From positions 2,773 through 14,374 of the forward strand of contig DIZP01000040.1 in assembly GCA_002429375.1 (NCBI GenBank): a stretch of 11,602 nt of DNA, read 5' to 3'. The position numbers and the translations under genes are program-made. Below are positions 5,406 to 11,602 of this stretch, one piece after another. This DNA comes from a bacterium UBA6025. GTDB lineage: Bacteria > Patescibacteriota > Saccharimonadia > Saccharimonadales > Saccharimonadaceae. The notes under the pieces are model-generated. The model was not told where the DNA came from. It did not search any database and saw only the letters and a list, made by a program, of their open reading frames with translations. Numbering within the stretch: the stretch's first letter is position 1; each line of letters starts with the position of its first letter.

Positions 5406-5582
5406 ATGGCCCGCTTCACCCGCCGCAACACCCCGCCCTGCGCCGAGTCCTTCGAATGGCTCGTGCTCATCGGCGAGAACTGCCAGGAGTACTGGGTGTG
5501 GATGCGCATCCCGGACGAGAGCATCGTCAGGCAGCGCTTCCACGTCACCCCGGACACCCCTGTCCTCATCGGTCGCCCGTAG
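5406..5582 (+). CDS. 58-aa GC-rich small protein, unknown
   Basis: A 58-residue ORF beginning MARFTRRNTPPCAESFEWLV and ending PDTPVLIGRP. The start is set by GGGAAGG 5 bases upstream; a longer reading from 5355 would have to pass through the hairpin leader. G+C is far above the rest of the window, with almost every third position G or C, which fits recent transfer from a high-GC donor such as an actinobacterium or its phage (inference). Visible features are a basic N-terminus, an aromatic strand ECQEYWVWMRI-like segment (around residues 25-35), and two Cys (12 and 26). No family is recognised. It is enclosed by hairpins on both sides, with a terminator at 5660-5686. A structured RNA with a chance ORF is the main alternative. 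Confidence 0.5.
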   Translation: MARFTRRNTPPCAESFEWLVLIGENCQEYWVWMRIPDESIVRQRFHVTPDTPVLIGRP

Positions 5583-5583
5583 A

Positions 5584-5686
5584 CCGTAAGGTAGCAGACC
5601 CGCATTAGCGTCGGAAACAACGCTACGTAATTCTTCGGGGAAGCACCGAAGGGCTTTGCAAGCCGTCAACGCAGCTTCGGCTTTTT
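5584..5686 (+). ncRNA. hairpin-rich 3' region of the 58-aa transcript, possible structured RNA
   Basis: Stems AGCGT/ACGCT (5607-5611 with 5620-5624), CTTCGG/CCGAAG (5633-5638 with 5646-5651) and AAGCCG/CGGCTT (5660-5665 with 5678-5683) follow one another directly after the stop. The last is followed by Ts and ends transcription. Together with the leader hairpins this gives a transcript of about 380 bases dominated by structure. It matches no family I know. Confidence 0.35.
5660..5686 (+). terminator. terminator after the 58-aa ORF
   Basis: A 6-bp stem AAGCCG/CGGCTT with a 12-base loop runs into TTTTT (5682-5686, partly in the stem). It separates the GC-rich unit from the next gene. Confidence 0.6.
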
Positions 5687-5780
5687 GCCAAGCATCACTA
5701 CTATTTCATCTATTCGTCCAACGTTATAAAGTCCGTTGCTGATGAGTCCTAATAAGGACGAAACGAATAGTAATTATTTT

Positions 5781-5789
5781 TGCTACACT
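5781..5789 (+). promoter_or_regulatory. extended -10 promoter of the deoxyribosyltransferase-like gene (leaderless)
   Basis: TG-C-TACACT ends 6 bases before ATG 5796. No ribosome binding site precedes that ATG. The geometry equals that at 1732 and 7174, so it sets the start at 5796 rather than the upstream in-frame ATG at 5736. Confidence 0.55.
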
Positions 5790-5795
5790 ACTTAC

Positions 5796-6218
5796 ATGAG
5801 AATATATATTACCTCTCGATTCAAAGGTGCACCTGGTAATAAAAAAGACATTGAAAAACTATGCTCAGCCGTCAGGGCTGCTGGCATGGAAGACTTTCAC
5901 TTTATTCGTGATGTAGAACATTACGAATCTAATTTTTTCAGCACACCGAAAGAACTTTGGGATGCCGCCCGCCGCTATATAGCTGAATGTGATGCTATGT
6001 TAATTGATGTCAGTGATTCGCCAAGTGGTGGGCGTCTAGTCGAGGCCGGGATTGCTTACGCCTTAGATAAACCGATATTCATTATTGTAAAAAAAGGTGT
6101 TGTCTACAAAGATTTTTATGACGGTATCGCAACTTCGGTTATTCGGTATGAGAACGTTGAAGACATTACTGAGCAATTGAAATCTTCCCGAAACGCATCC
6201 ACTACCCCCAGTCCCTAA
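5796..6218 (+). CDS. nucleoside 2-deoxyribosyltransferase-like protein
   Basis: A 140-residue protein starting MRIYITSRFKGAPGNKKDIE. The Rossmann-like opening strand (RIYITSRF), the middle AECDAMLIDVSDSPSGGRLV (63-82) and then EAGIAYALDKPIFIIVKK (83-100) fit the nucleoside 2-deoxyribosyltransferase/DNPH1-like fold. Glu83 sits where the family's catalytic nucleophile lies. Such enzymes cleave or exchange the N-glycosidic bond of deoxynucleosides or nucleotides; the exact substrate cannot be told, and some relatives act in defence signalling. A longer form from 5736 is possible, but the extended -10 box at 5781-5789 points to 5796. The last 11 codons (SSRNASTTPSP) coincide with repeat R4, so the natural C-terminus has been replaced or extended by repeat sequence. 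Confidence 0.75.
   Translation: MRIYITSRFKGAPGNKKDIEKLCSAVRAAGMEDFHFIRDVEHYESNFFSTPKELWDAARRYIAECDAMLIDVSDSPSGGRLVEAGIAYALDKPIFIIVKKGVVYKDFYDGIATSVIRYENVEDITEQLKSSRNASTTPSP
6185..6213 (+). repeat. direct repeat R4 of the cassette-like array, inside a CDS end
   Basis: The repeat begins TTCCCGAAACGCATCC and ends CCCCCAGTC, matching each of the other three at 23 of 29 positions. It is the most diverged copy and the only one inside a coding region, supplying the final codons and running almost to the stop. It marks the right end of the array. Confidence 0.7.
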
Positions 6219-6385
6219 AAGTCGAATCCTTGTGGGCTCGTTTTCTTGAGTTTTAATCCGGTCTGATGATGTATAATAAATTTGAAATAAACCCGCCCAG
6301 CGGTCTGGCTTTTAGCCTAAAGCGTAAACAGACTTGCGGTATTCTATCGGACAGAGGCTGGTCGATAATTAACAAGGAGATCAAC
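6219..6385 (+). promoter_or_regulatory. promoter and leader of the 68-aa membrane protein gene
   Basis: A TATAAT box lies at 6272-6277; the only -35-like sequence, TTGAGT at 6246-6251, is 20 bases away, so the promoter is imperfect. The leader is about 100 nt and contains GTCTG/CAGAC enclosing GGCT/AGCC (around 6305-6335), a modest structure. It ends with AAGGAGAT (6374-6381). Bases 6222-6255 contain GTCGAATCC and GCTCG...GAGTTTT, which loosely echo the tRNA-Gln 3' end and its terminator. Confidence 0.5.
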
Positions 6386-6592
6386 ATGGTCGATCGCGAA
6401 GAAAAACGAGTCGAGAAAGCTAAAAAAGCCAAAGAGCAGTACGAACAGTGGCAAGAGCTATCGAAGGCTCATTGGAGTCACTGGCGGGCTTGGGGTTCTT
6501 GGTTCAGCTGGGGTTCACCAGTGGGACTAGGGCTATTCTTTGTCGCAACAGCACTCGCTGCCGCTATCTTGATATGGGTTATTAAACTCTAA
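6386..6592 (+). CDS. 68-aa single-pass membrane protein
   Basis: The start at 6386 is fixed by AAGGAGAT ending 4 bases upstream; an in-frame reading from 6266 has no ribosome binding site and would overlap the promoter. The first 30 residues are charged and probably form a coiled-coil helix (REEKRVEKAKKAKEQYEQWQ). Next comes a Trp-rich stretch (HWSHWRAWGSWFSWG, 29-43), then one membrane helix (about 46-66) and a short KL end. No family is recognised. The small size, tail anchor and Trp-rich interface suggest a peripheral or tail-anchored membrane protein facing the cytoplasm. A strong terminator follows. Confidence 0.7.
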   Translation: MVDREEKRVEKAKKAKEQYEQWQELSKAHWSHWRAWGSWFSWGSPVGLGLFFVATALAAAILIWVIKL

Positions 6593-6613
6593 AGGTAGAC
6601 GGCTAATATAAAG

Positions 6614-6640
6614 CACCGCTTTTATGAGCGGTGTTTTATT
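6614..6640 (+). terminator. terminator after the 68-aa gene
   Basis: A perfect 7-bp stem CACCGCT/AGCGGTG (6614-6620 with 6627-6633) with a 6-base loop is followed by TTTTATT. Confidence 0.85.
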
Positions 6641-6691
6641 ATAAGACTCATCAAATAATCTATCGCACAGCCTCGGGGCGCTATCCGGGCA

Positions 6692-6720
6692 TTCACAGTC
6701 CATAATAACTGCCTTATAAT
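6692..6720 (+). promoter_or_regulatory. promoter of the VOC gene
   Basis: TTCACA (6692-6697) and TATAAT (6715-6720) are 17 bases apart, a near-consensus sigma-70-type promoter. A GGAAGGGAGG ribosome binding site lies downstream, about 5 bases before ATG 6750. Confidence 0.75.
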
Positions 6721-6749
6721 TAGAGGGTAACGTAGGAAGGGAGGTTTGT

Positions 6750-7115
6750 ATGGGGCGAGTGGTACACTTTGAAATTGCGGCCGACGATGTCGCACGAGCG
6801 CGCAAGTTTTACGAGGTTTTCGGCTGGAAAATCGCGGACGCGGGCATGCCGGGTATGGAATATTGGCTGGCAACAACAGGCGAGGGCGAGCCGGGCATAG
6901 ACGGGGCGATTTTTCCACGATCGGATAACTCACCGCCGGTTAGAAATACTATCGCTGTCGATGATTTGGACGCGATGATTGAGAAAGTCAAAGCCGCCGG
7001 CGGTGACGTTGAAGGTGAAAAGATGCCGATTCCCGGTATCGGTGACTATATCAACGCGACCGATACCGAAGGCAACCAATTCGGAATGTTGCAAGCGGCT
7101 CCAAGAAATATTTAA
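6750..7115 (+). CDS. VOC-family (glyoxalase/bleomycin-resistance fold) protein
   Basis: A 121-residue protein with the typical single VOC module: an opening strand VVHFEIAADD with His7 as a probable metal ligand, then VARARKFYEVFGWKI, a middle strand NTIAVDDLDAMIEKVKAAGG (66-85), and an ending in TDTEGNQFGMLQ. The usual last ligand, often Glu in 'FGLxE', is Gln here, so metal binding may be changed. VOC proteins include glyoxalases, dioxygenases and antibiotic-binding proteins; the substrate cannot be assigned. The start has a strong ribosome binding site and promoter. The gene stands alone between a terminator and the next promoter. No clear terminator follows. Confidence 0.85.
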   Translation: MGRVVHFEIAADDVARARKFYEVFGWKIADAGMPGMEYWLATTGEGEPGIDGAIFPRSDNSPPVRNTIAVDDLDAMIEKVKAAGGDVEGEKMPIPGIGDYINATDTEGNQFGMLQAAPRNI

Positions 7116-7173
7116 ATGATCGTTTGAATGTCTGCCGTTTCAGCCCGCCAATTCTTCTTTCGGAGATTATTTT

Positions 7174-7182
7174 TGCTATGAT
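7174..7182 (+). promoter_or_regulatory. extended -10 promoter of the DUF2207 gene (leaderless)
   Basis: TG-C-TATGAT ends 6 bases before the ATG at 7189, with no ribosome binding site between. This is the third copy of the same promoter geometry in the window. Confidence 0.6.
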
Positions 7183-7188
7183 GAATAT

Positions 7189-8958
7189 ATGAAGAAAATT
7201 ACGTTATATATCGTTTCCTTTGTCGTGTCACTTCTGCTACTTGCTGGTCTCAGCCCGACCGCGAGTGCCGCTAATACCAATAACTTCACGATAAATTCTT
7301 ACAAAATCGATTATTACCTCAACCGTGATACTCAAGGCCGTTCGACACTACGGACCGTTGAGCGAATCGAGGCCGAATTTCCCAATTACGATCAGAACCA
7401 CGGCATCGAGCGAGCCATCCCGAACTCGTACGATGGTCACAGTACTAGTTTGGCGGTGGCGTCGGTGACGGATGCTAGTGGCAGAAATGTTAATTTCATA
7501 ACCACAGAAGCCAACGGTAACCAAGTTGTCCGTATCGGCAACGCTGACACATACGTGCATGGGGTTCAGACATACGAAATCACCTATACTCAACGTGACG
7601 TGACACTCAATACGACCGATACCAACAACAATGAATTCTATTGGGATACCAACGGGACCGAGTGGGCGGTGCCGATTAGGCAATTAAACGTCGTGCTTCA
7701 TTTAGAAGGTGACCTCGCGACCACGCTGAGCGGCCAGCAACAATGTTACGTTGGGACGGCCGGAATGAATACGCCCTGCTCTATCGTCGCAAGTGGTGAT
7801 GGCTTGACGACTGAAGCGAGTAACTTGAACCCGAATGAGAATATCACGTTGGCGGTCGGCTTCCAGCCACAAACCTTCAGCGCTTACCAGACATCGCTAC
7901 TAGAAAAGCTGATCGTTGCCTGGGTAATTGTGCAGTTTTTCGTGTTCTTTGTCGGCATCATCCTCATTGTCGTAATTGTCCGTCACTATCTTCGCAAGTC
8001 GAATCGACACAATGAACTTGGCACTATTATCCCCGAGTATTTGCCACCGAAAGAGGCCAGCGTGACGACCTCTGCCAGTATTTATAACAAACAAAAGACG
8101 GCCTTTAGCGCTCAATTGATTGATTTTGCGGTTCGGCACTATATAAAAATCTACCAAACGAGTGAAAAAACATTCTTTAAACAAGCCCAATACGAACTGG
8201 AAATAATTAAAGATGTCTCGGACTTGCGTGATGAGGAACAAGAAATCATTCGTGATATTTTTCCAAGTTCGGCCGTTGGTACCCGACTGGATATGAACGA
8301 TTTGAAGAAATACGCCACGTTAATGTCCAAAAATCTGAGCGACAACCAAACCAAACTCAATAAAAATATTCGGGGAATGTACGGCTTGCGCGTGAAAGAC
8401 ACCGATCAACGTAAGTGGTTTATGCGAACCGCCATAGTGACACTCATCCTGGCGATATTGACGTTATCTCCGTGGTTATTTACAGCGTCGATTGTCGGCT
8501 TCTTCTGCGCTTTTATGCTGTGGCCGTTGACCGACAAAGGTCTGGCGCTATACCGCTATCTGGAAGGCCTAAAAATGTACATCAGGGTGGCCGAAGTCGA
8601 CCGCCTACGAATGCTTCAAAGTCCTGAAGGTGCCGCCAAACTAGAAGCCCCAATTGATACGAACGATAAACGACAGATGGTCAAGTTATATGAACGGGTC
8701 TTGCCATACGCTATATTGTTCGGTCAAGAAAAAGAATGGAATAAACAGCTGGGTCAGTATTACGAATCGATGAACAGTTCACCAGATTGGTACGTGGGGA
8801 ATAGCGCGGTGTTTAACGCCGTCCTATTCAGCTCGGCGATTAATAGCTTCAGTTCAGCGGCGACGTACAGCAACCCGTCCAGTTCGTCGTCTGGCGGAAG
8901 CGGTGGCGGTGGTTTCTCTGGCGGCGGTGGCGGTGGCGGCGGTGGCGGCGGCTGGTAG
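7189..8958 (+). CDS. DUF2207 membrane protein with Gly-rich tail
   Basis: A 589-residue protein. Residues 1-28 form a signal peptide with a basic start, a hydrophobic core and an ASA cleavage motif. An extracytoplasmic domain (about 30-230) has the β-rich DUF2207 character and two Cys (186 and 197) that could pair. A first membrane helix lies at about 240-265, and a cytoplasmic stretch (266-408) includes the conserved-looking SASIYNKQKTAFSAQLIDFA segment. A hydrophobic pair follows at about 411-446, then GLKMYIRVAEVDRL and YERVLPYAILFGQEKEW, both typical of the family. The tail is Ser-rich, then almost pure Gly, closing with Trp. Function is unknown; the family is widespread in Patescibacteria and Gram-positive bacteria. 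Transcription is from a leaderless-type promoter. Confidence 0.9.
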   Translation: MKKITLYIVSFVVSLLLLAGLSPTASAANTNNFTINSYKIDYYLNRDTQGRSTLRTVERIEAEFPNYDQNHGIERAIPNSYDGHSTSLAVASVTDASGRNVNFITTEANGNQVVRIGNADTYVHGVQTYEITYTQRDVTLNTTDTNNNEFYWDTNGTEWAVPIRQLNVVLHLEGDLATTLSGQQQCYVGTAGMNTPCSIVASGDGLTTEASNLNPNENITLAVGFQPQTFSAYQTSLLEKLIVAWVIVQFFVFFVGIILIVVIVRHYLRKSNRHNELGTIIPEYLPPKEASVTTSASIYNKQKTAFSAQLIDFAVRHYIKIYQTSEKTFFKQAQYELEIIKDVSDLRDEEQEIIRDIFPSSAVGTRLDMNDLKKYATLMSKNLSDNQTKLNKNIRGMYGLRVKDTDQRKWFMRTAIVTLILAILTLSPWLFTASIVGFFCAFMLWPLTDKGLALYRYLEGLKMYIRVAEVDRLRMLQSPEGAAKLEAPIDTNDKRQMVKLYERVLPYAILFGQEKEWNKQLGQYYESMNSSPDWYVGNSAVFNAVLFSSAINSFSSAATYSNPSSSSSGGSGGGGFSGGGGGGGGGGGW

Positions 8959-9017
8959 TCAGTAGCTAACATGACGCTAAAGCTCAAGCACCAGGACTTA
9001 TAGCTCGAGGAGAGGCC

Positions 9018-10394
9018 ATGTATTTTCTACCGTTGACAATGGGTGGGGTTAAGTTCATAGTCCTAATCATGAATAAATTTGAAGCACAATCCACGTCATA
9101 TGCCGAATCACTAACCATTCCTGAAGCTATCAGACAAGTAACGGGAGAAAGAGGACAGTCGATAGAACACACAAGACTTCAAGAAGACGATGTTGTCATT
9201 TGTTATCCTGTGCGCTCGGGTATCGGAAATTTTGCTGGTGCATTTGTCAACACCCCAGCACATGAATTTGGGACAGCAGTCGTGAACGAACTCCTCGAAA
9301 GAACCGGAAGAGGTGATATACGCGAAAAAGTAGATATGCTTATCGCTGGCCAAGTTATCCAGCACGGGATGAACCCAGCTAACCAACTTAAGGTTTTAGC
9401 CGGAATACGAAAAGAGGCCACCGGGTTTACTATCAACGATGCTTGCGGTTCAAGCCTTCGGGCAGTTCTTGATGCAGCGTCATTAATCAGAGATAGAGAA
9501 CACACAGGTATAAAAGTGGCGATTGCAGGCGGGTTCGAGAATATGAGCATGGCGCCTTCGCTTTTGGCATCCAATAGAACAGGCTATGGACTGGGCGGTC
9601 AAACATTCACGGATGGCGTGCTGGCCAGCCTAACAGACGCTTTCGAGAAGGTGCACATGGGTGTCACGGCCGAGAGGCTTGCCGGATTGCCCGATAGGCC
9701 CAAAATAACGCGGGCAGATGCGGATCATTACGCTCTGCGCAGTCAACGTCTTGCAATGTTGGCTTGGGAAGCAGATTATTTTAAGGATACGGTCGTACCG
9801 GTTGACGTAAAACAAGGCAGGGAAACAGTTTCATTTAGAACAGACGAATCTATGAAGGGTAGCAAAGCCACCATGGAGGGCTTAGCAAGACTTAAACCTG
9901 CTTTTGGGGTAGAAAACGGTATTGTTACTCCGGGAAACGCCAGTGGCATCAGCGACGGGGCAGCTTTCATGATAGTGACAACAGCAGGGGAGGCTGAAAA
10001 ACTTGGTCTTGAGATATCAATGCGTCTGAGGTCTAGCGCTGACGTAGGTGTTGCGCACGAACTGATGGGACTGGGCCCGATTCCTTCTTCTTTGAAAGCA
10101 CTCGGACGAGCCGGTCTGACGATGTCGGATGTTGGTATCTTTGAGCTCAACGAGGCATTCGCAAATGTCGCCCTCGTCTGCGGTGAGGCGCTGGGGGTAG
10201 AGCCTGACCAATTGAACCCGCTCGGTGGGGCGATTGCTCATGGCCATCCGATTGGCGCGACCGGTGGCGTGTTGTTGACGAAAATAGCCAGTGACTTTAA
10301 AAATAACCCAGAGAGCCGCTTCGGCATGGCAAGCCTCTGCGTTGGTGGCGGCCAAGGCATTTCTGCCGTCGTCGAGAATGCCAATAACCTCTGA
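9018..10394 (+). CDS. thiolase (acetyl-CoA acetyltransferase family)
   Basis: A 458-residue protein of the thiolase superfamily. Catalytic residues are complete: nucleophile Cys143 (NDACGSSLRA), His410 (AHGHPIGATG) and Cys441 (SLCVGGGQG), with NEAFA at 378-382. The family normally has about 390 residues; the extra length is about 55 residues before the usual opening strand (DVVICYPVRSGIGNFAGAF). Biosynthetic thiolases condense two acetyl-CoA into acetoacetyl-CoA, and degradative ones split 3-ketoacyl-CoA; which applies here cannot be decided. Two starts compete: ATG 9018 with AGGAG 5 bases upstream, and ATG 9069 behind TTGACA, a 17-base spacer and CATAGT (9033-9061), which would be nearly leaderless. 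No partner genes for fatty-acid or mevalonate metabolism lie nearby. Confidence 0.92.
   Translation: MYFLPLTMGGVKFIVLIMNKFEAQSTSYAESLTIPEAIRQVTGERGQSIEHTRLQEDDVVICYPVRSGIGNFAGAFVNTPAHEFGTAVVNELLERTGRGDIREKVDMLIAGQVIQHGMNPANQLKVLAGIRKEATGFTINDACGSSLRAVLDAASLIRDREHTGIKVAIAGGFENMSMAPSLLASNRTGYGLGGQTFTDGVLASLTDAFEKVHMGVTAERLAGLPDRPKITRADADHYALRSQRLAMLAWEADYFKDTVVPVDVKQGRETVSFRTDESMKGSKATMEGLARLKPAFGVENGIVTPGNASGISDGAAFMIVTTAGEAEKLGLEISMRLRSSADVGVAHELMGLGPIPSSLKALGRAGLTMSDVGIFELNEAFANVALVCGEALGVEPDQLNPLGGAIAHGHPIGATGGVLLTKIASDFKNNPESRFGMASLCVGGGQGISAVVENANNL
9033..9061 (+). promoter_or_regulatory. possible internal promoter for a shorter thiolase
   Basis: TTGACA (perfect) and CATAGT (4 of 6) are exactly 17 bases apart and lie inside the first codons of the long form, 7 bases before the in-frame ATG 9069. 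If used, it would give a protein 17 residues shorter. Confidence 0.4.
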
Positions 10395-10484
10395 CCCGCT
10401 CAGTACATCTTCTATATTCGTAAAAAATGTAACCAACCTAGCTAACGGGGGAGGGTCGTGCGCCGACGATTTTCTCAAACACAT

Positions 10485-10497
10485 AGTGTAGTACACT
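10485..10497. promoter_or_regulatory. short dyad overlapping a -10-like box
   Basis: AGTGT-AGT-ACACT is a perfect 5-bp dyad whose right half lies within TACACT, a possible -10 box for the downstream gene. No good -35 box is seen. It is a possible operator. The rest of 10395-10532 shows nothing else I can name apart from the ribosome binding site at its end. Confidence 0.3.
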
Positions 10498-10532
10498 GGT
10501 AACAGCAGACAATACAAGGGCTGAGGGGGAGT

Positions 10533-11602
10533 ATGAACGAAAAACTGGTTATTATTTCTACGCGGCTTCCTGTCAGTGTTTGTCGAGTTGACGGTGAACT
10601 GCAGTTTAATGCCAGCTCTGGCGGGCTGGCGACTGGCGTTGATTCGCTCAAGAAAACGTCGGACAGTGTGTGGGTCGGGTGGCCGGGCATTGCGTCTGAC
10701 GATTTGACGAGTACCGAGAAAAAGTTGATTATTAGCGAGTTGCAGAAGCGGGGATGTTATCCTGTTTTTTTGTCGAATGATGAGATTGATAAATTTTATG
10801 GCGGTTATAGCAATTCGACGCTGTGGCCATTATTTCACTATTTCCCCAACGAGGCCAAGTACGACGACTCGTACTGGCAAACATATCAGGCGGTGAACAA
10901 AGCTTTCGCTAAAGTTGCCCATATGTTCGCCTCGAATAATGCTAAAATGTGGGTCCACGATTATCAGTTGATGTTGGTGCCGCAAATACTGCGGAAAATG
11001 GACAAAGACGCCGCGATTGGATTTTTTTTACACACCCCTTTCCCGTCGTTCGAGATATTTCGGCTGATTCCCGAGCGTGAGGCCTTGCTAGAAGGCTTGC
11101 TCGGCGCCAACTTGGTCGGTTTTCATACCTATGATTATGTGCGTCATTTTTTAAGTAGCGTGTCGAAAATTCTGGGATATGAAAATTCGCTGGGAACAAT
11201 CAAAATTGGTGACAGATTGGTGCAAACTGACGCTATACCGATTGGGATTGATTACAAGAAGTTTGCTAAGGGCGCCAAAAACCGACAGGTTAACAACATT
11301 TTGAAATCGTTTGATCTGTTTAACGTCAAAACTAAAGTCATTTTGGCCGTCGACAGGGCCGATTATTCAAAAGGTATCCCTGCCAGGCTTGATGCCTTCG
11401 AATTATTTTTAGAAAAATATCCGCAGCACATAAAACGTGCCGTCTTAGTACTTGTAGCGGTGCCGTCGCGGGGCGATGTCGATTCTTACAAGGAATTACG
11501 GACAACCATCGAGCAAAAGGTGAGCCGTATAAACGGTAGGTTTTCGACGACCGACTGGACACCGATTGCCTATCGCTACCAATCGTTGCCTTTTGACGAA
11601 CT
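10533..11602 (+). CDS. otsA: trehalose-6-phosphate synthase (GT20), 3'-truncated by window end
   Basis: The frame is open from ATG 10533, behind a GAGGGGGAG ribosome binding site, to the window end, with 356 residues visible. Family landmarks in order: RLPVSV (Arg11), SSGGLATGV (29-36), WVGWPG (47-52), FYGGYSNSTLWPLFHYF (88-104), VHDYQLMLVP (Asp143), FFLHTPFPSFEIFR (His167), LVGFHTYDYVRHF (194-206), and DRADYSKGIP (Arg275, Lys280). These correspond to the UDP- or NDP-glucose and glucose-6-phosphate binding residues of OtsA. The usual DRLDYTKG has Ala and Ser replacements here. The enzyme makes trehalose-6-phosphate, a step to the stress protectant trehalose. A fused phosphatase domain could follow beyond the window. 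Confidence 0.95.
   Translation, partial: MNEKLVIISTRLPVSVCRVDGELQFNASSGGLATGVDSLKKTSDSVWVGWPGIASDDLTSTEKKLIISELQKRGCYPVFLSNDEIDKFYGGYSNSTLWPLFHYFPNEAKYDDSYWQTYQAVNKAFAKVAHMFASNNAKMWVHDYQLMLVPQILRKMDKDAAIGFFLHTPFPSFEIFRLIPEREALLEGLLGANLVGFHTYDYVRHFLSSVSKILGYENSLGTIKIGDRLVQTDAIPIGIDYKKFAKGAKNRQVNNILKSFDLFNVKTKVILAVDRADYSKGIPARLDAFELFLEKYPQHIKRAVLVLVAVPSRGDVDSYKELRTTIEQKVSRINGRFSTTDWTPIAYRYQSLPFDE

Noticed and set aside
5361..5669. Minus-strand protein of 102 residues opposite the 58-aa ORF
   Set aside because: It lacks a ribosome binding site and runs through three hairpins and a plus-strand terminator; the plus strand has the start signals.
3853..6213. Integron attC sites
   Set aside because: The repeats lack the paired RYYYAAC and GTTRRRY cores, and no IntI-type integrase is visible. 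CACTAAC in R1 and R2 is only a partial likeness and is lost in R3 and R4.
3853..6213. CRISPR array
   Set aside because: Only four imperfect repeats spaced 0.5-1.1 kb apart with genes between them, and no cas genes.
8760..8987. Minus-strand poly-proline ORF
   Set aside because: It is the reverse reading of the Gly-rich tail of the DUF2207 protein.

Overview
This 11.6-kb window looks like part of a small-genome bacterial chromosome, most likely Patescibacteria/CPR and possibly Saccharibacteria. That placement is an inference. It rests on short intergenic gaps, standard-code stops (TAA, TAG and TGA all close genes), a DUF2207 protein with a Gly-rich tail ending in Trp, several small membrane proteins of unknown function, and three genes whose extended -10 box (TG-N-TANNNT) ends only 6-7 nt before the ATG, which suggests leaderless mRNAs.

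Left flank (1-673): the 3' part of a multi-pass membrane protein gene, then tRNA-Gln(TTG) with encoded CCA, its own promoter and a terminator.

Accessory island (about 674-6260): immediately 3' of the tRNA gene is a GC-rich, hairpin-dense block that ends in a 20-nt partial copy of the tRNA 3' end (836-855). Next on the minus strand are a broken gene and a DUF3892 gene. Divergent from these is a three-gene run: an S24/LexA-like self-cleaving repressor, a 277-aa helical protein and a 204-aa Cys/His-rich protein. Three further modules follow: a 123-aa gene on the minus strand; a 130-aa gene with higher GC; and a 58-aa very GC-rich ORF inside a hairpin-rich transcript, followed by a nucleoside 2-deoxyribosyltransferase-like gene. 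Each module is closed by a 29-nt direct repeat (R1 3853, R2 4352, R3 5083, R4 6185; 23-27 of 29 identical in pairs). In R1 and R2 the homology runs on through a conserved terminator. The repeats resemble degenerate tRNA 3' ends, and no integrase is present. I read this as a cassette-like array built behind a tRNA gene. It is the most interesting structure here and does not match integron attC sites.

Right flank (6261-11602): ordinary-looking genes with good promoters or ribosome binding sites. These are a 68-aa single-pass membrane protein, a VOC/glyoxalase-fold protein, a DUF2207 membrane protein, a thiolase with complete catalytic residues, and the 5' part of a trehalose-6-phosphate synthase (GT20) cut by the window end.
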